A DNA stretch of 34,878 nucleotides from Archangium sp. (lineage in GTDB: Bacteria > Myxococcota > Myxococcia > Myxococcales > Myxococcaceae), in NCBI GenBank assembly GCA_016792935.1, contig JAEUJS010000713.1, positions 1-34,878 on the forward strand, given 5' to 3'. The translations under genes were made by a program, and so were the position numbers. The notes beneath the pieces were generated by a model. The model was not told the DNA's origin. It saw only the letters and a list, made by a program, of their open reading frames with translations, and did no database searches. This document shows, one piece after another, positions 22,261-31,500 of the stretch (its first letter is position 1; every line of letters begins with the position of its first letter).

Positions 22261-23667
22261 ATGAACGCACCAAACACCTCCAGCTCCGGAACGGGCGCAG
22301 GCATCGCCGCCGGTGTCATCTCGCTGATGGCGTTCCCCATCGGCTTCGTCCTCTTCGGTCTCGAAGGCTCACGCGCCGAAGGGCTCATGCAAGCGGTCGC
22401 CGAAGGCTGGAACGAAGGCGGTTGGTGGATGTACGTCATCATGCTGCTCGAGTTCGTCCTGATGGGTGGCGGCGCGCTCTCGCTCCTCTTCTTTGCGCGC
22501 GGGAAGCAGACGGTGTGGGCTCTCACTCCGGCCATTTCGGTGTTGATGATGGCCGTCGCCGTCATGGGCTTCATGTCGAGCATGAGCAGCTCGATGGCCG
22601 CGGTGATGCACGCCAACCCGCTCGACCGCGGCATCATCATGTATGCCGCCACTGGCGAGTCGCTGCAGACCATTCACTTCGCGCTCTCGTTCATCACCGC
22701 CACGTTCGTGTTGCACGCGGTCGGGCTCGCCCTCATCGGCTTCACCGCGTCGGAGAAGAAGCCGCCACTGGTGCTCGCGCTCGGCGTCTTCGGTCTGAGC
22801 ATCTGGCTCTTCGCGAGTCAGCGCGCGACGTCGATGGAATTGGGTGCGTACAAGGCGATGGCGCACGCGGCTCCGTCGGACCGCGCGACGATCGTCATCT
22901 TCTCGCTGGCCGACGCCCAGTCGTCACAGAAGCTCGCGCTCGGAGCGATGCTCGTGGTGCTGGTCGCCGTGGTGCTCGCCCTGGTGACGCTGCGCTCGAC
23001 GCCACGCGCGCTCGCCGGAGTCGTCAGCGCGTTGCTCGTCACGCTCGCGGGCGTGGGAGGTCTTCGCGCGCTCGGCAGACCCAACGCCGATGGACAGAAG
23101 ATGATGAAGGGCGCGCAGCTGACCAGGCCGCTGCTCGAGCTGCGCGCGACACCCGATGAGATGCCGTTTCCGCCATTCACGCTCGGCAGCGCGATTCACG
23201 ACGAGAACGGCGCGGTGCCGACGCTCGAGGAAGTGATTCGAGGCCGCGAAGAGGTGAGCTTGATGCTCGAAACCGACGTGACGCTCGACGCGCTGCGCGA
23301 AACGCTCGGCCGCCTCGCGAGCAACGACGTGAAGTCGGTGAAGCTCTACGGTGAGTTGCGCATCAAGCCGCCCGATGACGTGAAGGTGCCGGACCTCTTC
23401 GAGCCGCTCTTTCATTCGACGAGTTCGGTGCGCATCGGGTTGATCAACGCGTGTCCCGCGAAGGGCTGCGCGCAGCTCAACGAGAAGGGGCTCTCGTTCG
23501 ACGGTGAGACCTGGGAGTTCGTCGAGTCGAGCAACAACATCCCCGTCGATGATCTCGCGCGCGGAGTGCCGGTCGAGCTCAAGGGGCTCACGCTGCCGAA
23601 GTTGCTCGAGTGCGCGAAGGCGCTCGACGCGCAGGGGCTGCCGATGATGCTCGTCCTCGGCGAGTGA
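22261..23667 (+). CDS. Multi-pass membrane protein with soluble C-terminal domain
   Basis: This 468-residue protein has about seven predicted membrane helices within residues 10-270 (including MAFPIGFVLFGL, GGWWMYVIMLLEFVLMGGG and LALGAMLVVLVAVVLALVTL) and a soluble region of about 190 residues. The 'GWWMY' entering the second helix and the C-terminal 'VTLDALRETLGRLASNDVKSVKLYGELR' are faintly like ExbB/TolQ and ExbD respectively, which would make it a fused proton-driven-motor-like protein; the resemblance is weak and I do not claim it. Three cysteines cluster near the C terminus (CPAKGC and later LLECAK). It lies 3 bases after apt and 17 bases before the aminopeptidase gene. Confidence 0.7.
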   Translation: MNAPNTSSSGTGAGIAAGVISLMAFPIGFVLFGLEGSRAEGLMQAVAEGWNEGGWWMYVIMLLEFVLMGGGALSLLFFARGKQTVWALTPAISVLMMAVAVMGFMSSMSSSMAAVMHANPLDRGIIMYAATGESLQTIHFALSFITATFVLHAVGLALIGFTASEKKPPLVLALGVFGLSIWLFASQRATSMELGAYKAMAHAAPSDRATIVIFSLADAQSSQKLALGAMLVVLVAVVLALVTLRSTPRALAGVVSALLVTLAGVGGLRALGRPNADGQKMMKGAQLTRPLLELRATPDEMPFPPFTLGSAIHDENGAVPTLEEVIRGREEVSLMLETDVTLDALRETLGRLASNDVKSVKLYGELRIKPPDDVKVPDLFEPLFHSTSSVRIGLINACPAKGCAQLNEKGLSFDGETWEFVESSNNIPVDDLARGVPVELKGLTLPKLLECAKALDAQGLPMMLVLGE

Positions 23668-23684
23668 GGGAGTAGGAAGCGGGC

Positions 23685-25439
23685 ATGGCCCGAATCGATC
23701 CGCACTCCGTCACCGACGACGCGCAGCCCCGGACGAAGCACCTCGAGTGGTCCGCGCACGTCGACTTCGAAACGAAGCGCATCACCGCGACCGCGACGCT
23801 CCACTTTCACGAAGCGGCGAAGGCCGATGGCCCGTTCGACGTCGATGCGCGCACGCTGCACGTGAACAAGGTCTCCGCGCTCGATGGTGAGCTGCTGACC
23901 TGGGAAGCGCTGCCGGCTGATCCAATTCTCGGCACGCCGCTGCGCGTGCACGTGCGCCGTGGAATGAAGGGCGTGCGCTTCGAGTACCGCACTGCTCCGG
24001 ATGCCTCAGCGCTGCAGTGGCTCGAGCCCTCGATGACGCACGGAGGAAAGAAGCCGTACCTCTTCTCTCAGTGTCAGGCGATTCACGCGCGCTCGGTGGT
24101 GCCGTGTCAGGACACTCCTGGTGTTCGCATTTCGTATCGCGCGACGCTCGAAGTGCCCGCGGGGCTCGTCGCGGTGATGGCCGCGGCTCCGCTCGCGAAT
24201 ACGAAGCCCGGTGTCTTCGAGTTCGAGATGCCGCAGGTGATTCCGCCGTATCTGCTCGCGTTCGCGGTCGGTGATTTGGCGAGCAAAGACCTGTCTCCGC
24301 GTTCGCGCGTGTGGAGCGAGCCGGGGCTCCTCGAGTCCGCCGCGTGGGAATTCGCCGACGTCGAGAAGCACATCGGCGCCGCGGAGAAGTTGTTCGGTCC
24401 GTACGACTGGGAACGCTTCGACATGTTGGTGATGCCTCCGTCGTTCCCCTACGGAGGCATGGAAAACCCGCGCCTCACCTTCCTCACGCCGACGCTGCTC
24501 GCGGGAGACCGCAGCATGGTGAACGTCGTCGCGCACGAGCTCGCGCACTCGTGGACGGGCAACCTCGTCACCAACACCAACGCCGAGCACTTCTGGTTGA
24601 ACGAAGGCTTCACGGTGTTCGCCGAGCGGAGAATTCTGGAAGCGCTCGAGGGCCGCGAAGTGTCCGAGCTGCACGCCGCGCTCGGCCGTCACGACCTCGA
24701 GGAGACGATTTCGCGCTTCGCGAAGGGCGGCACGCCGGAGCTGACGAAGCTGCGCACGAAGTTGACGGGCATCGACCCCGACGAGGCGTTCAGCGTGGTG
24801 CCGTACGAGAAGGGCTATCTCTTCTTGCGCGCGCTCGAGGAAGCGGCGGGCCGCGAGAAGTTCGACGTGGTGCTCAAGTCGTGGCTCACCGCGCACCGCT
24901 TCGGAGCCGCCACCACCGACGACTTCATGGCGCACTGGGACAAGCACGCGCCCGGGCTGCTGAAGACGGTGAAGGCCGAGGACTGGATTGATCAACCCGG
25001 CATTCCGATGGACGCACCGAAGGCGCAGTCGTCGCGGCTCGAGGCGTTGAAGAAGCTCGAAGGCGCGATTCCCGAGCAGAAAGACGTCGCGGGGTGGACG
25101 CCGAGCGAGTGGCAGCTGTGGCTCGATCGCGCTCCACGTTCTCTGAGCGCTGATCAGCTCTCGACGCTCGACGCGCGCTTCTCGCTGTCGGCGGTGAAGA
25201 ACACCGAGATTCTGGTCGCGTGGTTGGTGCTGTCGCTGCAGTGCGGCTCGACGACGGTGGTGCCGCAAGTCGAGGCGTTCGTCTCGAAGTACGGGCGCAT
25301 GAAGTATTTGAAGCCGCTCTTCGCGGCGCTGCACGCCCGGCCGGAGACGAAGGCCACCGCGAAGTCGCTGTTCGCGAAGTGCGCGCCACGGTTTCATCCC
25401 ATCGCGCGGCAGGTCATCTCGGGGATGTTGGCGAAGTAG
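23685..25439 (+). CDS. M1-family zinc aminopeptidase, leukotriene-A4-hydrolase type
   Basis: This 584-residue protein has the full M1 signature. The exopeptidase motif is GGMEN at 257-261. The zinc site is HELAH at 284-288 with the third ligand Glu307, nineteen residues after His288. The catalytic Tyr region is PYEKGYLFLRAL. A helical C-terminal domain (about 440-584) and the overall length match the LTA4H-like branch of M1 rather than PepN, which is much longer. It should remove N-terminal residues from peptides in the cytoplasm, since no signal peptide is visible. An AGGAAG at 23674-23679 precedes the ATG by five bases. Confidence 0.94.
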   Translation: MARIDPHSVTDDAQPRTKHLEWSAHVDFETKRITATATLHFHEAAKADGPFDVDARTLHVNKVSALDGELLTWEALPADPILGTPLRVHVRRGMKGVRFEYRTAPDASALQWLEPSMTHGGKKPYLFSQCQAIHARSVVPCQDTPGVRISYRATLEVPAGLVAVMAAAPLANTKPGVFEFEMPQVIPPYLLAFAVGDLASKDLSPRSRVWSEPGLLESAAWEFADVEKHIGAAEKLFGPYDWERFDMLVMPPSFPYGGMENPRLTFLTPTLLAGDRSMVNVVAHELAHSWTGNLVTNTNAEHFWLNEGFTVFAERRILEALEGREVSELHAALGRHDLEETISRFAKGGTPELTKLRTKLTGIDPDEAFSVVPYEKGYLFLRALEEAAGREKFDVVLKSWLTAHRFGAATTDDFMAHWDKHAPGLLKTVKAEDWIDQPGIPMDAPKAQSSRLEALKKLEGAIPEQKDVAGWTPSEWQLWLDRAPRSLSADQLSTLDARFSLSAVKNTEILVAWLVLSLQCGSTTVVPQVEAFVSKYGRMKYLKPLFAALHARPETKATAKSLFAKCAPRFHPIARQVISGMLAK

Positions 25440-25489
25440 CAAAGCCCTCTGGGGCGACGCGTTGGGGAGCGAAACAGTAAGCTCGCGCC

Positions 25490-25954
25490 ATGCTCGCGAT
25501 GACGCTGGTGGTGATGCTGGGGCAGGTTCCCTCAGACGCGCCGTTGCTCGCGCAGGCCGAGGCGCCTCCGGTGGCTGAGGCGCCGACGCCGAGCGCGCCG
25601 CCCGCACCACCGGCTCCCGCTCCGGCGACCTTCATCGACCCGGAGCGGGCGCGGCTCGAGTACGAGCTCTCGCAGCTGAAGCGCGACCGGCCGCATTTCG
25701 CGCTCCCGGTGACGCTGATGGCTGGCGGCACGACGCTGCTCGGCGTCGGGCTGCTCCTCGGGCTGGGGCTGGGCACGACGTTCACGCTGGTCGTCGCCAT
25801 TGCAGGCGCGGCGCTCGCCACCGTCGGGCTCGTGACCTTCATCATCGGCATCAACCGCGTCGGTGCCATCGACAAGCAAATCGCCGAGAAGCAGGAACAG
25901 CTGCGGGTCTTGCTGGCGAGGCCGCCGACGGTGGTGCCTCCCGCGCCGATGTGA
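25490..25954 (+). CDS. Small exported membrane protein with Pro/Ala-rich stretch
   Basis: This 154-residue protein begins with a hydrophobic segment, then a Pro/Ala-rich low-complexity stretch (about residues 20-48), a charged helix RARLEYELSQLKRD, two close hydrophobic segments (about 72-90 and 94-118), and a short coiled-coil tail (DKQIAEKQEQLRVLL). Nothing in it identifies a family. The arrangement of charged helices on either side of a helical hairpin is common in small myxobacterial membrane proteins of unknown role. Start may also be the ATG nine bases further on. Confidence 0.65.
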   Translation: MLAMTLVVMLGQVPSDAPLLAQAEAPPVAEAPTPSAPPAPPAPAPATFIDPERARLEYELSQLKRDRPHFALPVTLMAGGTTLLGVGLLLGLGLGTTFTLVVAIAGAALATVGLVTFIIGINRVGAIDKQIAEKQEQLRVLLARPPTVVPPAPM

Positions 25955-26029
25955 CGGTGGGTTGACGATTTTTCCGCAGTGGTGTTGAGGGCGACTTCAG
26001 GACGGAGTTCCGAGTCGGAGTCGCCATCA

Positions 26030-26485
26030 GTGATTGCCTGGAATCGCATCGACAGCCGTTTGATTCATGGGCAGGTCATCGAAGCGTGGCTGCCACACCT
26101 CGGGGTGTCGCGCGTGGTGGTGGCTGACGACGAGGCCTCGAAGGATCCGCTCGCTCGCGCGGCGTACGGGCTCGCGGTGCCGCCGGAGGTCGAGGTGGTG
26201 ATGGGGTCTCCGAACGCGATTGATTTTCCGGCGCTGGCGCGCGACTCGGTGCGCACGCTGATTTTGTTCCGCGATGTGAAGTCGGCGGTGGCCGCGCGCG
26301 CGCATGGGTTGCCGAATGGGCCGCTCAACGTCGGGAACGTGCATGCCGGGCCCGGGCGCGTCTCGATTTCGCGCAGTGTGTTTCTCGATGAGAGCGACTC
26401 GGCGGCGCTCGGTGAGCTCGCGCGCAGCGGGATGGAAGTGCGCGTGCAGGCCGTGCCGAGTGAGAAGGCGATGCCGCTCAGCTGA
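26030..26485 (+). CDS. PTS mannose/sorbose-family IIB component
   Basis: This 151-residue protein has the mannose-family EIIB opening AWNRIDSRLIHGQVIEAW with the phospho-accepting His of the RLIHGQV motif, followed by VVVADDEASKDPLAR and the later NVGNVHAGPGRV. It would accept phosphate from EIIA and pass it to sugar or, if no IIC/IID exists, serve as a regulator. I chose the GTG at 26030, nine bases after GGAG (26017-26020); the frame runs 17 codons further upstream without family similarity. No IIA, IIC, IID or HPr gene is adjacent, but hprK lies 6 kb away. Confidence 0.9.
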   Translation: MIAWNRIDSRLIHGQVIEAWLPHLGVSRVVVADDEASKDPLARAAYGLAVPPEVEVVMGSPNAIDFPALARDSVRTLILFRDVKSAVAARAHGLPNGPLNVGNVHAGPGRVSISRSVFLDESDSAALGELARSGMEVRVQAVPSEKAMPLS

Positions 26486-26490
26486 GCCGG

Positions 26491-26515
26491 ACTTGTCAGA
26501 CCCTCCGAGTATGAG
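26491..26515 (+). promoter_or_regulatory. Second copy of the AbiEi/DUF559 leader motif
   Basis: The stretch starting ACTTGTCAGACCC and ending GTATGAG matches 12937-12961 at most positions and, like it, ends 18 bases before an ATGGT. Here it is followed by only a short open frame. Confidence 0.5.
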
Positions 26516-26533
26516 ACCGGTGGGGGAACTCAC

Positions 26534-26590
26534 ATGGTCGGAGCATTGGTTGCGGAGCCTGATCCGGAGTGGGGGCCTGAGGGTCGGTAA
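26534..26590 (+). pseudogene. Possible gene relic, 18 codons, after the leader motif
   Basis: ATG at 26534 opens an 18-codon frame (MVGALVAEPDPEWGPEGR) closed by TAA. Its ATG has the same distance from the leader motif as that of the AbiEi/DUF559-like gene, and a half palindromic element follows it as in the complete unit. It may be what remains after deletion of a gene. The residues themselves are too few to show homology. Confidence 0.3.
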
Positions 26591-26606
26591 TGAGTGGTTA
26601 CGGCCC

Positions 26607-26696
26607 CAACAGAGATGAACTCGCCCGAGGTCGAGAGGCACGCGCGCCGTTCGGCACTTCGTTCCACACCACAACCACTTCGACCAAAGGCTCGCT
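26607..26696. repeat. Palindromic dispersed element, copy D (half)
   Basis: This stretch resembles the right-hand half of copy A (GGTCGAGAGGCACGCGCGCC, then TTCGGCAC) and of copy C (ACAACCACTTCGACC). The central hairpin is not recognisable. It lies between the convergent PTS IIB and kinase genes. Confidence 0.55.
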
Positions 26697-26703
26697 GCCT
26701 TCG

Positions 26704-28434
26704 TCACTCCTCATCCATCCGTTCGAGCGTCGAGCTGCAGCTCTGCTTCCCGCTGCTCGTCACCTTGAACAACCCGCGCTCCAACTCGATCTGCTGCATC
26801 ACACCGCGGAAGCCCTTCGCGAGATGAACCTGCGCATCAGCAGGCAACGAACGCCGCGGCCGCACCAGCGTGACCGTCTGCGCGAGCCGCGTGCACCCGC
26901 TGTAGATCCGCTGCTCACCCGTCTTCGGATCAAAGCTGAAATGCAAATTCGCAAATTGATCCTCGGTGACCACACCCTCGATGGCCGACACCTCGCCCTT
27001 CTCGTTCTGCACGCTGAAACGCACCTTCCCCGCAGAGAAGAGCTCGACCTTCATCGCGTACGCCCCGCCTGGGTCTCCGCGGCTGAACAACACCGCGTCC
27101 TGCCCGTGGACGTCGCTCATCTGCAGGCTGACGTTCAACGTGAACGGCCCCTTCGGCGCAAGAAAAGCAGAATCCCCGAGCGTGATGTCCTGCGTGCCGT
27201 CCCACTTCAGGCCGAAGAAGTCGTTCGCGTACCCGCTCGTCGGCAACAGCGCATGATTGCCGTGCCCCGAGCCGTCGATGATCCAATGCCCCGGCGACTT
27301 GAAGTCCCACGACGCGAGCTGATGCGGAAATCGCACCTCGCCCGCGGGAGGCTTCTTCACCTCTCCCAACTTCAGCGGCTGCTCGGGAACGGCCACCGGC
27401 TCGACCGCTTTCTCTTGCGGCAACACGACAGGGTCGGCCGCCTGCTCCACGCGCGGAGAGCGGAACGCCAACAGCCCCACACCGCCCGCGATGAGCGCCA
27501 CCGACAACGCGGCCACCAGGAACATCGGCCCCACCGTGCCCTTCACGCGCGGACCGACGTCAGCGCCTTCCAACGCCGCGAGCGCCTGACGCGCTGACGA
27601 GAAGCGCTCCTCCGGCCGCTGCGCCACCAGCCGCGCGATGAAGCGCTCGAACTTCACCGACACGTTCAGGTGCTTCGCGAACTCGAGCTGCATGCCCGAG
27701 TTCATCAACCGCTCCGGCGGAGTGCGGGAAAGCAAATGCACCAGCGTCGCGCCGAGCCCATACAAATCACTGCGCGCATCCACCGTGCCGCCGAGCTGCT
27801 CGGGCGCCATGTACCCAAACGTGCCGACCAGCGTCGCGCGATGGGTGCCCGCACTTCGCACCACGCGCGCCGCTCCGAAATCGACGAGCGACAGCTCACC
27901 GTTCGCGCCCCAGATGAAGTTGTCGGGCTTCACGTCGCGGTGCACCACCAGCGGGCTGCGCTCGTGCAGATACGCCAGCACCTCCAGCGCCTGCTTCGCC
28001 AACGCCGTCGCGCTCGCCTCATCGAAGTGCTCGTGCTCCAACCGCTGCGTCAGCGACTGCCCGGTGACGAACTGCTGCGCGAGGTAGAGCCGCGTCGACA
28101 CGCCCTGCCCCACGGTGAAGCTCTTCAGAAATTTCGGAATGCGCGGGTGCGAGAGCGCCTGCAGCAACTTCGCTTCGCGCTCGAACGCGTCCAACTCCTC
28201 CGCGCCGGGCACGAGAGAGAAGACCAGCTCCTTGAGCGCCACCTTCGCGCCGTGCGTGTCTTCGGCCAGGTACATCGCTCCATGTGGAGAGCGCGAGATG
28301 ACGCGCAGCACCTTGTACGGCCCCGCGTGATGCAACGCGCCGCAGTGTCCACACCGCGAAGAATCGACGGTCCCGCCACACCCGGCGCAGGTCGTGGACG
28401 ACGCAGTGCTCTGGGTCTGTGCCACCCGCTCCAT
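26704..28434 (-). CDS. Ser/Thr protein kinase with zinc ribbon and LamG-like outer domain
   Basis: This 576-residue protein has four parts. An N-terminal zinc ribbon has CAGC and CGHC pairs at about 16/19 and 28/31. The kinase domain spans about 40-290 with Lys68 (VALKEL), HRDVKPDN at 165-172, DFG at 185-187 and YMAPEQ. A single membrane helix lies at about 301-324. The outer part of about 200 residues contains WIIDGSGHGNHALLP and FTLNVSLQMSDVHGQDAVLF, the usual signs of a LamG/concanavalin-like sugar- or ligand-binding domain. The glycine loop is degenerate (ISRSPHGAMY instead of GxGxxG), but Lys, HRD and DFG are intact. The ATG at 28434 was preferred to a TTG three codons upstream. It is divergent from the MopE-like gene. 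Confidence 0.9.
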   Translation of the reverse strand: MERVAQTQSTASSTTCAGCGGTVDSSRCGHCGALHHAGPYKVLRVISRSPHGAMYLAEDTHGAKVALKELVFSLVPGAEELDAFEREAKLLQALSHPRIPKFLKSFTVGQGVSTRLYLAQQFVTGQSLTQRLEHEHFDEASATALAKQALEVLAYLHERSPLVVHRDVKPDNFIWGANGELSLVDFGAARVVRSAGTHRATLVGTFGYMAPEQLGGTVDARSDLYGLGATLVHLLSRTPPERLMNSGMQLEFAKHLNVSVKFERFIARLVAQRPEERFSSARQALAALEGADVGPRVKGTVGPMFLVAALSVALIAGGVGLLAFRSPRVEQAADPVVLPQEKAVEPVAVPEQPLKLGEVKKPPAGEVRFPHQLASWDFKSPGHWIIDGSGHGNHALLPTSGYANDFFGLKWDGTQDITLGDSAFLAPKGPFTLNVSLQMSDVHGQDAVLFSRGDPGGAYAMKVELFSAGKVRFSVQNEKGEVSAIEGVVTEDQFANLHFSFDPKTGEQRIYSGCTRLAQTVTLVRPRRSLPADAQVHLAKGFRGVMQQIELERGLFKVTSSGKQSCSSTLERMDEE

Positions 28435-28554
28435 CGCTTCCAAATCTTAGCCGTCCGCGAGTTGACCCGAGGGGAAGAGCATGGTTCTGCTTTGGGCTGT
28501 TCTGTTCCCCACCATCGGCGTCGCCCTCAAGGGCTTTGCTCCACGTCAGGCCCC

Positions 28555-31500
28555 ATGAACTCATCTCTCCGCGCCCTCGCGACCCTCTTCGCGATCGCCT
28601 CCGTCGTGGTGTTGCCCGCCTGCCAGTGCCAGCGCCGCGCCGCCATCGAGACGCCCATCGCCGAGCTGCAGTCCTGTCCCGAAGACGAGCGCTGCGAGAC
28701 CGGCCTCTGCGACGCGGAACCGGGCGGCGAGAAAGTCTGTCTGCGCACCTGCAGCGCGGGCTGTCGTCAGTCGGACGTGTGCACCACGCTCGCCGCCGAC
28801 CGCTTCGCCTGCGTCCCCGAGCGCGCCGGGCTCTGCAAGACGTGTGAAGCCGACTCCGACTGTCCGCGCCTCGCCGACAAGTGCATTCAGCTCGGCGGCG
28901 CGAAGTTCTGCGGTCGCGATTGCACCTTCGACGATTCCTGCCCCTCGACGTTCCGCTGCGCCGATTCCATCAGCGCAATCGATGGCTCGAGCGTCGGCAA
29001 ACAGTGTCAGCCGGTCACTGGAGATTGCGCCTGCACCGCGGCGACGACCGGCCAGCAGGTTCCGTGTGAGGTCACCAACTCCGCGGGGCGTTGCCTCGGC
29101 GTGAAGATTTGCGAGCCGCCCTCGGGCTTCACCGCCTGCAACGCGAAGACGCCCGCCAACGAGACCTGCAACGGCCTCGACGACGACTGCGACGGCCAGA
29201 CGGACGAAGACCTCGGAGAGAGCACGTGTGGTGTTGGAGAGTGTCTGCGCACCACTCCGAACTGTGTCGGCGGCGTCGCGCAGACCTGCGTGCCCGGAAC
29301 TCCCGTGATGGAGGTCTGCGACGACAAGGACAACAACTGCAACGGGCAGATTGATGACAACGCGTCGGTCTCTCCGGAGATTTGCGACGGCATCGACAAC
29401 AACTGCAACGACCAGACCGACGAGGGCTTCAACCTCGCCACCGACCCGAACAACTGCGGCATGTGCGGGCTGGTCTGCAACGTCCCGGGCAACACGGTGA
29501 GCTCCTACGCGTGCGTCGGTGGCGTGTGCGGCATCGGTACGTGCGCGATGGGCCGGTCGAACTGCAACCAGCAATACGCCGACGGTTGTGAAATCGACGT
29601 CACCACCGATGTGAGTCATTGCGGCCAGTGCATGAACGCCTGCATGACGCCCAACGGCACGCCCGCGTGCGTCGTCGGCGCCTGCCGCATCGGCACGTGC
29701 AACCAGGGCTTCGCGAACTGCAACGGACAGATTCCCGACGGCTGCGAAGTCGACACCACCTCGTCCGTCGGCAACTGCGGCGCGTGCAACGCGGTGTGCA
29801 ACGCCGCCAACGCCAACAACTCGTGCGTCAACAGCGTGTGCGCGTTCACCTGCCAGCCCAACTGGTACGACGCCGACGGCATTCGCACCAACGGCTGCGA
29901 GTACGCGTGCATCCGCACCAACAACGGCGTCGAGCAGTGTGACCGCATCGACAACGACTGCGACAACCGCATCGACGAAGACTTCGACCTCACCAGCAAT
30001 CCGCTCCACTGCGGCATGTGCAACCGCGCGTGCAGCGCTCCGTTCGCCACCACGTCGTGCACCGCTTCGAACTGCGGCATCGTCTCGTGCAACGCGGGCC
30101 GCGCGAACTGCAACGGCCAGTACGTCGACGGCTGTGAGGTCGACACGCAGAACACGCTCGCCCACTGCGGCGGCTGCAATCAGGCCTGCGCTCCTGCCAA
30201 CGCCACGCCGCGCTGCAACGCGGGCATGTGCCAAATCCAGTCGTGCAACGCGAACTACCAGAACTGCAACGGCACCCAGAGCGACGGCTGTGAGGTGAAC
30301 ACCACCAACAACATCTCGCACTGCGGCGCGTGCAACTCGCCGTGCAACCTCCCCAACGCGGTGCCCATCTGCAGCAACTCGCTGTGCACCATCGGCGCGT
30401 GCCTGCCGGGCTTCATCAACTTGAACAACACCGCGCTCGACGGCTGCGAGTACCAGTGCACCGTCACCAACAACGGTGTCGAGGCGTGCGACGGCGCTGA
30501 CAACGACTGCGATGGCACGGTGGACGAGGGCTTCAACCTCTCGACCGACATCAACAACTGCGGCATGTGCGGCCGCGCGTGCTCGGCTCCCAACGTCTCG
30601 GTGCCGGCGTGCATCGCGGGCAGCTGCCGCATTCAGTTCTGCGCCGCCAACTTCGTGGACTGCAACCTGCAGTTCAACGACGGCTGCGAGGTGAACACCA
30701 CCAGCAACATCAACAACTGCGGCGCGTGCGGAAATCTGTGCAGCTTCCCCAACGCGACGCCAGTGTGCAGCGCGAGCAGCTGTCAGATTCAGAGCTGCAA
30801 CGCCACGTGGAGAAACTGCAATTCCATCGCGGGCGACGGCTGCGAAATCAACATCGAGAACAACCCCGACGCGTGCGGCAACTGCACCACCATCTGCCCC
30901 AACCGGCCCAACTCGGTGCGCTACTGCAGCTTGAACGCGTGCGGCTTCTCGTGCACCGGCGGCTTCCTCGACCAGGACGGGCTCGCCTCGAACGGCTGCG
31001 AGTACACCTGCACGCCGACCGGTGCTGACGACCCTGACGACACGGGGACGGATCAGAACTGCGACGGCATCGACGGAGACGAATCACGCGCCATCTTCGT
31101 CGCGCTCACCGGCCTCGACTTGAACCCCGGCACCAAGGCGTTGCCCAAGCGCACCATTCAGGCCGGAGTGAACGCCGCCAACAGCAGCCGCCCGCACGTC
31201 TACGTCTCGGAAGGCACGTACCTGGAGACCGTCACCTTGCGCGCGGGCATCTCCATCTTCGGAGGCTACGCCGCGACCGCCGGTTGGACGCGCAGCCCGC
31301 TGTACACGACGACCATTCAGCAGGACATCACCACCAACGGCCGCGTGATGGCGCTCCTCGGAGTGAACATCAACACCGCCACCACCGTGGCCTACGTCAC
31401 CGTGCGCGCCAACAACGCACAGGGCACGAGCGCCAGCACCTACGGCGTGCACTGCGTGGCGTGCAACTCGCTCACCCTGAAGCGCGTGAACGTCATCGCC

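Noticed and set aside
28462..28490. TTGACC upstream of the MopE-like gene as a -35 box
   Set aside because: No fitting -10 element lies at 16-18 bases; in high-GC DNA a single hexamer match is not enough.
27670..28554. 295-codon upstream extension of the MopE-like gene
   Set aside because: It lies opposite the kinase gene and has Arg/His-rich composition; the lipoprotein signal begins at 28555.
28561..30321. 586-codon minus-strand frame opposite the MopE-like gene
   Set aside because: Repeats on the coding strand keep stops out of this frame; the product is a Val/Ala/Arg run without signal or motif.
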